Below, one piece after another: positions 62,006 through 64,000 of a DNA stretch of 64,000 bases. The stretch is taken from contig NZ_PCOQ01000023.1 of assembly GCF_002975275.1 (NCBI RefSeq), positions 40,768-104,767 on the forward strand, written 5' to 3'. Under the pieces are notes generated by a model. It did not search any database and was not told the origin of the DNA. It saw only the letters and a program-made list of their open reading frames with translations. This stretch comes from Achromobacter sp. MYb9 (lineage in GTDB: Bacteria; Pseudomonadota; Gammaproteobacteria; Burkholderiales; Burkholderiaceae_B). The stretch's first letter is position 1; each line of letters starts with the position of its first letter. The position numbers and the translations under genes were made by a program.

Positions 62006-63136
62006 ATGTCCAACACTCAGAGCACTGAACAGATCGTCGCCGGCATCCAGGGCTGGCTGCAATGCGAATCGCCGTCCAACTTTCCGGAAGGCATCGCCGC
62101 GATGGCGCGCATCATCGCCGACTACGCGGCCGCCGCCGGCCTGACGGTGGAACTGTCGTCGCTGGGCCCCACCACCGGCCCGCTGCTGTACGCCACCAAC
62201 CGCGCCCCCGGCGACACCCGCCCCGGCATCCTGATCCTGGCTCACATGGACACGGTGCATCCGGTCGGCACGCTGCTGGAGAACCCGGTCCGCATCGAGG
62301 GCGACCGCCTCTACGGCCCCGGCAGCTACGACATGAAGGCAGGCATCTACCTGGCGCTGACGGCGTTGGCCGGCGTGGCGCGCCCCGGCGCGACGCAACT
62401 GCCCGTCGACTTCCTGGTGGTGCCCGACGAGGAAACCGGCAGCCATGCCTCGCGCGCGCACATCGAACGCTTCGCCGCCAACGCCAAGTACGCGCTGGTC
62501 TGCGAACCGGCCCGCCCCAACGGCGGCAAGTGCGTGACGGCGCGCAAGGGCACGGGCATGCTGAACCTGAACGTCAAAGGCCGCCCCGCGCACGCCGGCA
62601 TGCAGCATGAAAAGGGCCGCAGCGCGATCCGCGAAATGGCGCATCAGGTGCTGGCGCTGGAAGCGATGACCGACTACGACCGCGGCATCACGGTCAGCGT
62701 CGGCACCATCGCCGGCGGCACCGTCACCAACACCGTGCCGGCCCTGTGCCGTTGCGTGGTGGATTTCCGCGTGCCCGACATGGGCGCCGCGGAAGACGTG
62801 CTGCGCCGGATGCGCGAGCTGTGCGCAGTGGGCCCGGACGTGGAACTGGACATCAACGTGGAACTGAACCGTCCGCCAATGGTGAAGACGGACGCGGCGG
62901 CAGCACTGCTGGCATTGGTGCAGGGGTATGCCGACCGGGCGGGCTTCCTGCTGGAAGACGCGCCGATGACGGGCGGCGGCAGCGACGCAAACTTCACGTC
63001 GGCAATGGGCATCCCCACGTTGGACGGCCTTGGCGCGGACGGCGACGGCGCTCACACGTTGAATGAATATATCCTGGTGTCGACGCTCGAACAGCGGTTG
63101 AAGTTCTGGGAATTGTTGCTTCGGGAATTGGCTTGA
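62006..63136 (+). CDS. M20-family metallopeptidase
   Basis: A 376-residue zinc aminoacylase/carboxypeptidase. Metal-binding and catalytic motifs are HMDTVHPVG, GPGSYDMKAG, the Glu pair in VVPDEETGSHA, and the dimerisation-domain sequence GRPAHAGMQHEKGRSAI; the last metal His is in DGAHTLNEYI. The closest recalled group is the glutamate-carboxypeptidase/ArgE-like M20A peptidases. The ATG at 62006 is preferred over a TTG at 61985. It ends the operon. Confidence 0.9.
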   Translation: MSNTQSTEQIVAGIQGWLQCESPSNFPEGIAAMARIIADYAAAAGLTVELSSLGPTTGPLLYATNRAPGDTRPGILILAHMDTVHPVGTLLENPVRIEGDRLYGPGSYDMKAGIYLALTALAGVARPGATQLPVDFLVVPDEETGSHASRAHIERFAANAKYALVCEPARPNGGKCVTARKGTGMLNLNVKGRPAHAGMQHEKGRSAIREMAHQVLALEAMTDYDRGITVSVGTIAGGTVTNTVPALCRCVVDFRVPDMGAAEDVLRRMRELCAVGPDVELDINVELNRPPMVKTDAAAALLALVQGYADRAGFLLEDAPMTGGGSDANFTSAMGIPTLDGLGADGDGAHTLNEYILVSTLEQRLKFWELLLRELA

Positions 63137-63182
63137 AGCGGTAGTTTTTTTGGCGGTTTTTTGGGGTTCTTAAGGCGCCCGT

Positions 63183-63334
63183 CACGGCGGTCCCCCGGCG
63201 AGTGCGGGTCAACGATTGCGGTCCGGAGCCTTCGCTCCGGCCTGCCCCCTTGTCATCTTCGTCACTGCCTGCGGCAGCTCCTTCAGATTCCCTGGGGCTT
63301 ATCGACTCCCCGCACTCGCCGGGGGACCGCCGTG
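63183..63334 (+). repeat. Structured repeat copy A, outer stem and core
   Basis: A perfect 26-base inverted repeat (63183-63208 and 63309-63334) encloses a 100-base core. The core contains hairpins CCGGAGC/GCTCCGG (63223-63240) and CTGCC-TGC-GGCAG (63265-63277). Confidence 0.85.
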
Positions 63335-63584
63335 CCGGGCTCATTCAGTCGCAATCTCTCGACCGCTGGGGAGAACGGTTTGCTTGCGTTCTCGTCAACA
63401 AAGGGGTGGGGTGGATGGTCTTGCGGGGCCCGCTCCCGGCCGGCCGCGCGGGCGGCCTTTGGGAGCTTACGCATCGTCTTGCGTCGTTGCTTTTGACGCT
63501 TCGCGCATTCGCAGCAAGCATCGAAAAACCCTTGCAACGCTGGCCTCTCAACAGACGCCCACAGCCTCACCGCCCTCCCTTTTA

Positions 63585-63645
63585 GACGGGTGGCGCGCGT
63601 CCGAGTCTATCCAAGCAAGCAGCTATCTGCCGCGCGCCACCCGTC
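63585..63645. repeat. Central hairpin between the two repeat copies
   Basis: A perfect 15-base inverted repeat (63585-63599 and 63631-63645) has a 31-base loop. Its arm shares GGTGGCGCGC with the outer stem of copy B but it lacks the conserved core. Confidence 0.75.
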
Positions 63646-63847
63646 GCTCCACCTCCCCCACCTGACTGCGGGGGCCAATAGAAAACCACTCCCTACCAGC
63701 GCGCAAGCGACTATCGCACCGACGTAATGACGGCGCGTATGCAGAAAGCGTCCGCCCGCGCGGACGCTTGAGGCGGGCCCCGCAAACCTCGTCATTAAGT
63801 CGCGCTCTAGCAGCGCGCAAACCAAGACGGCGCAGCTCGTCGCCGGG

Positions 63848-64000
63848 GTCGGGTGGGTGGCGCGCAACCTTGATGCGCCCGAGGGAATCTGAAGGCAGCG
63901 GCCGCAGGCCGCAACGAAGATGACGAAGGGGGGGGCCGCCGAGGCACGTCCGGAGCGAAGGCTCCGGACCGCAATCGTGGGCGCGCGCCACCCACCCGAC
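63848..64000 (-). repeat. Structured repeat copy B, outer stem and core
   Basis: A perfect inverted repeat of at least 18 bases (63848-63865 and 63983-64000) encloses a core homologous to copy A. The stem sequence is unrelated to that of copy A. The window ends at the repeat edge, so the stem may be longer. Confidence 0.8.

Larger units (their letters stand above)
63137..64000. repeat. Gene-free region with two inverted structured repeats
   Basis: No credible gene is seen; many overlapping open frames here are a product of GC-rich repeats. Copy A runs on the plus strand from 63183 to about 63500 and copy B on the minus strand from 64000 (window end) to about 63700. They share a core, including a 29-base identity (63212-63240 and 63950-63978), a second block around GTCATCTTCGT and CTTCAGATTCCCT, and a downstream hairpin with loop GCGG. 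The detailed parts are listed separately. Confidence 0.75.

Noticed and set aside
60836..63055. A 739-residue open frame on the minus strand
   Set aside because: It is antisense to clear ATPase, hydrolase and peptidase genes and has shadow-type composition.
63202..63585. Overlapping open frames in several frames of the terminal repeat region
   Set aside because: All frames are open at once because stops are rare in GC-rich DNA. Similar peptides from copies A and B follow from the repeat itself, and no ribosome site or codon bias supports translation.
1..64000. CRISPR arrays, rRNA genes and intact insertion sequences
   Set aside because: No regularly spaced repeats, no rRNA-like sequence and no complete transposase were seen anywhere in the window.

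Overview
The window is a GC-rich bacterial chromosome segment. Gene content points to Alcaligenaceae (Achromobacter or Bordetella, Betaproteobacteria): MetX/MetW methionine synthesis, a Bug-type solute receptor, many LysR and GntR regulators, and a Liv-type transporter beside gentisate-pathway enzymes. The assignment rests on gene content and recalled family similarity, not on a search.

Layout. 1-6.2 kb: the 3' end of a PhoR-like kinase gene, then a copper module (regulator, sensor, cupredoxin, CopA, CopB, DUF411 protein). 6.3-14.2 kb: serA, a LysR/VOC divergent pair, the pxpBCA 5-oxoprolinase operon with a GntR regulator, a TRIC-type membrane protein, and a tandem universal stress protein behind a perfect FNR-type box. 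14.3-24 kb: an AmpG-like permease, metXW behind an apparent SAM-II riboswitch, an Ldh-type dehydrogenase, an AEC transporter, a small LuxR-type regulator, a lipoprotein, a lysophospholipase-like hydrolase, gshA and a lipocalin. 24-35.6 kb: mainly minus-strand catabolic genes, including an aspartoacylase-family enzyme, a Bug receptor, LysR and GntR regulators, an esterase, a complete Liv ABC transporter, an FAH-family hydrolase and a gentisate 1,2-dioxygenase-like cupin. 35.7-39.6 kb: small or poorly known genes, a WYL regulator and a glutathione S-transferase.

39.6-42.06 kb is accessory DNA. It holds a relaxase-helicase (MobF/TraI type) tail, a small unknown gene, a terminator carrying a nested inverted repeat in its loop, a Phd/PIN toxin-antitoxin pair, and a frameshifted tyrosine integrase running into tRNA-Arg(CCG). 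I read it as a decayed conjugative element inserted next to the tRNA.

42.2-52.3 kb: a diheme cytochrome c, an acyl-CoA degradation cluster with its TetR regulator (3-hydroxyacyl-CoA dehydrogenase, CoA-transferase, acyl-CoA dehydrogenase, nitronate monooxygenase, two enoyl-CoA hydratases), NAD(P)HX dehydratase, and a 77-aa unknown protein behind a strong promoter with palindromic operators. 52.7-63.1 kb: a dipeptide-type ABC transport operon with two paralogous receptors, an aspartoacylase paralog, an alpha/beta hydrolase and an M20 peptidase; together they look like uptake and hydrolysis of an acylated amino acid or peptide.

63.14-64 kb has no credible gene. It carries two diverged, oppositely oriented copies of a structured repeat. 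Their outer stems differ in sequence but are each perfectly self-complementary, and inner hairpins show compensatory changes. This is the most unusual signal in the window.
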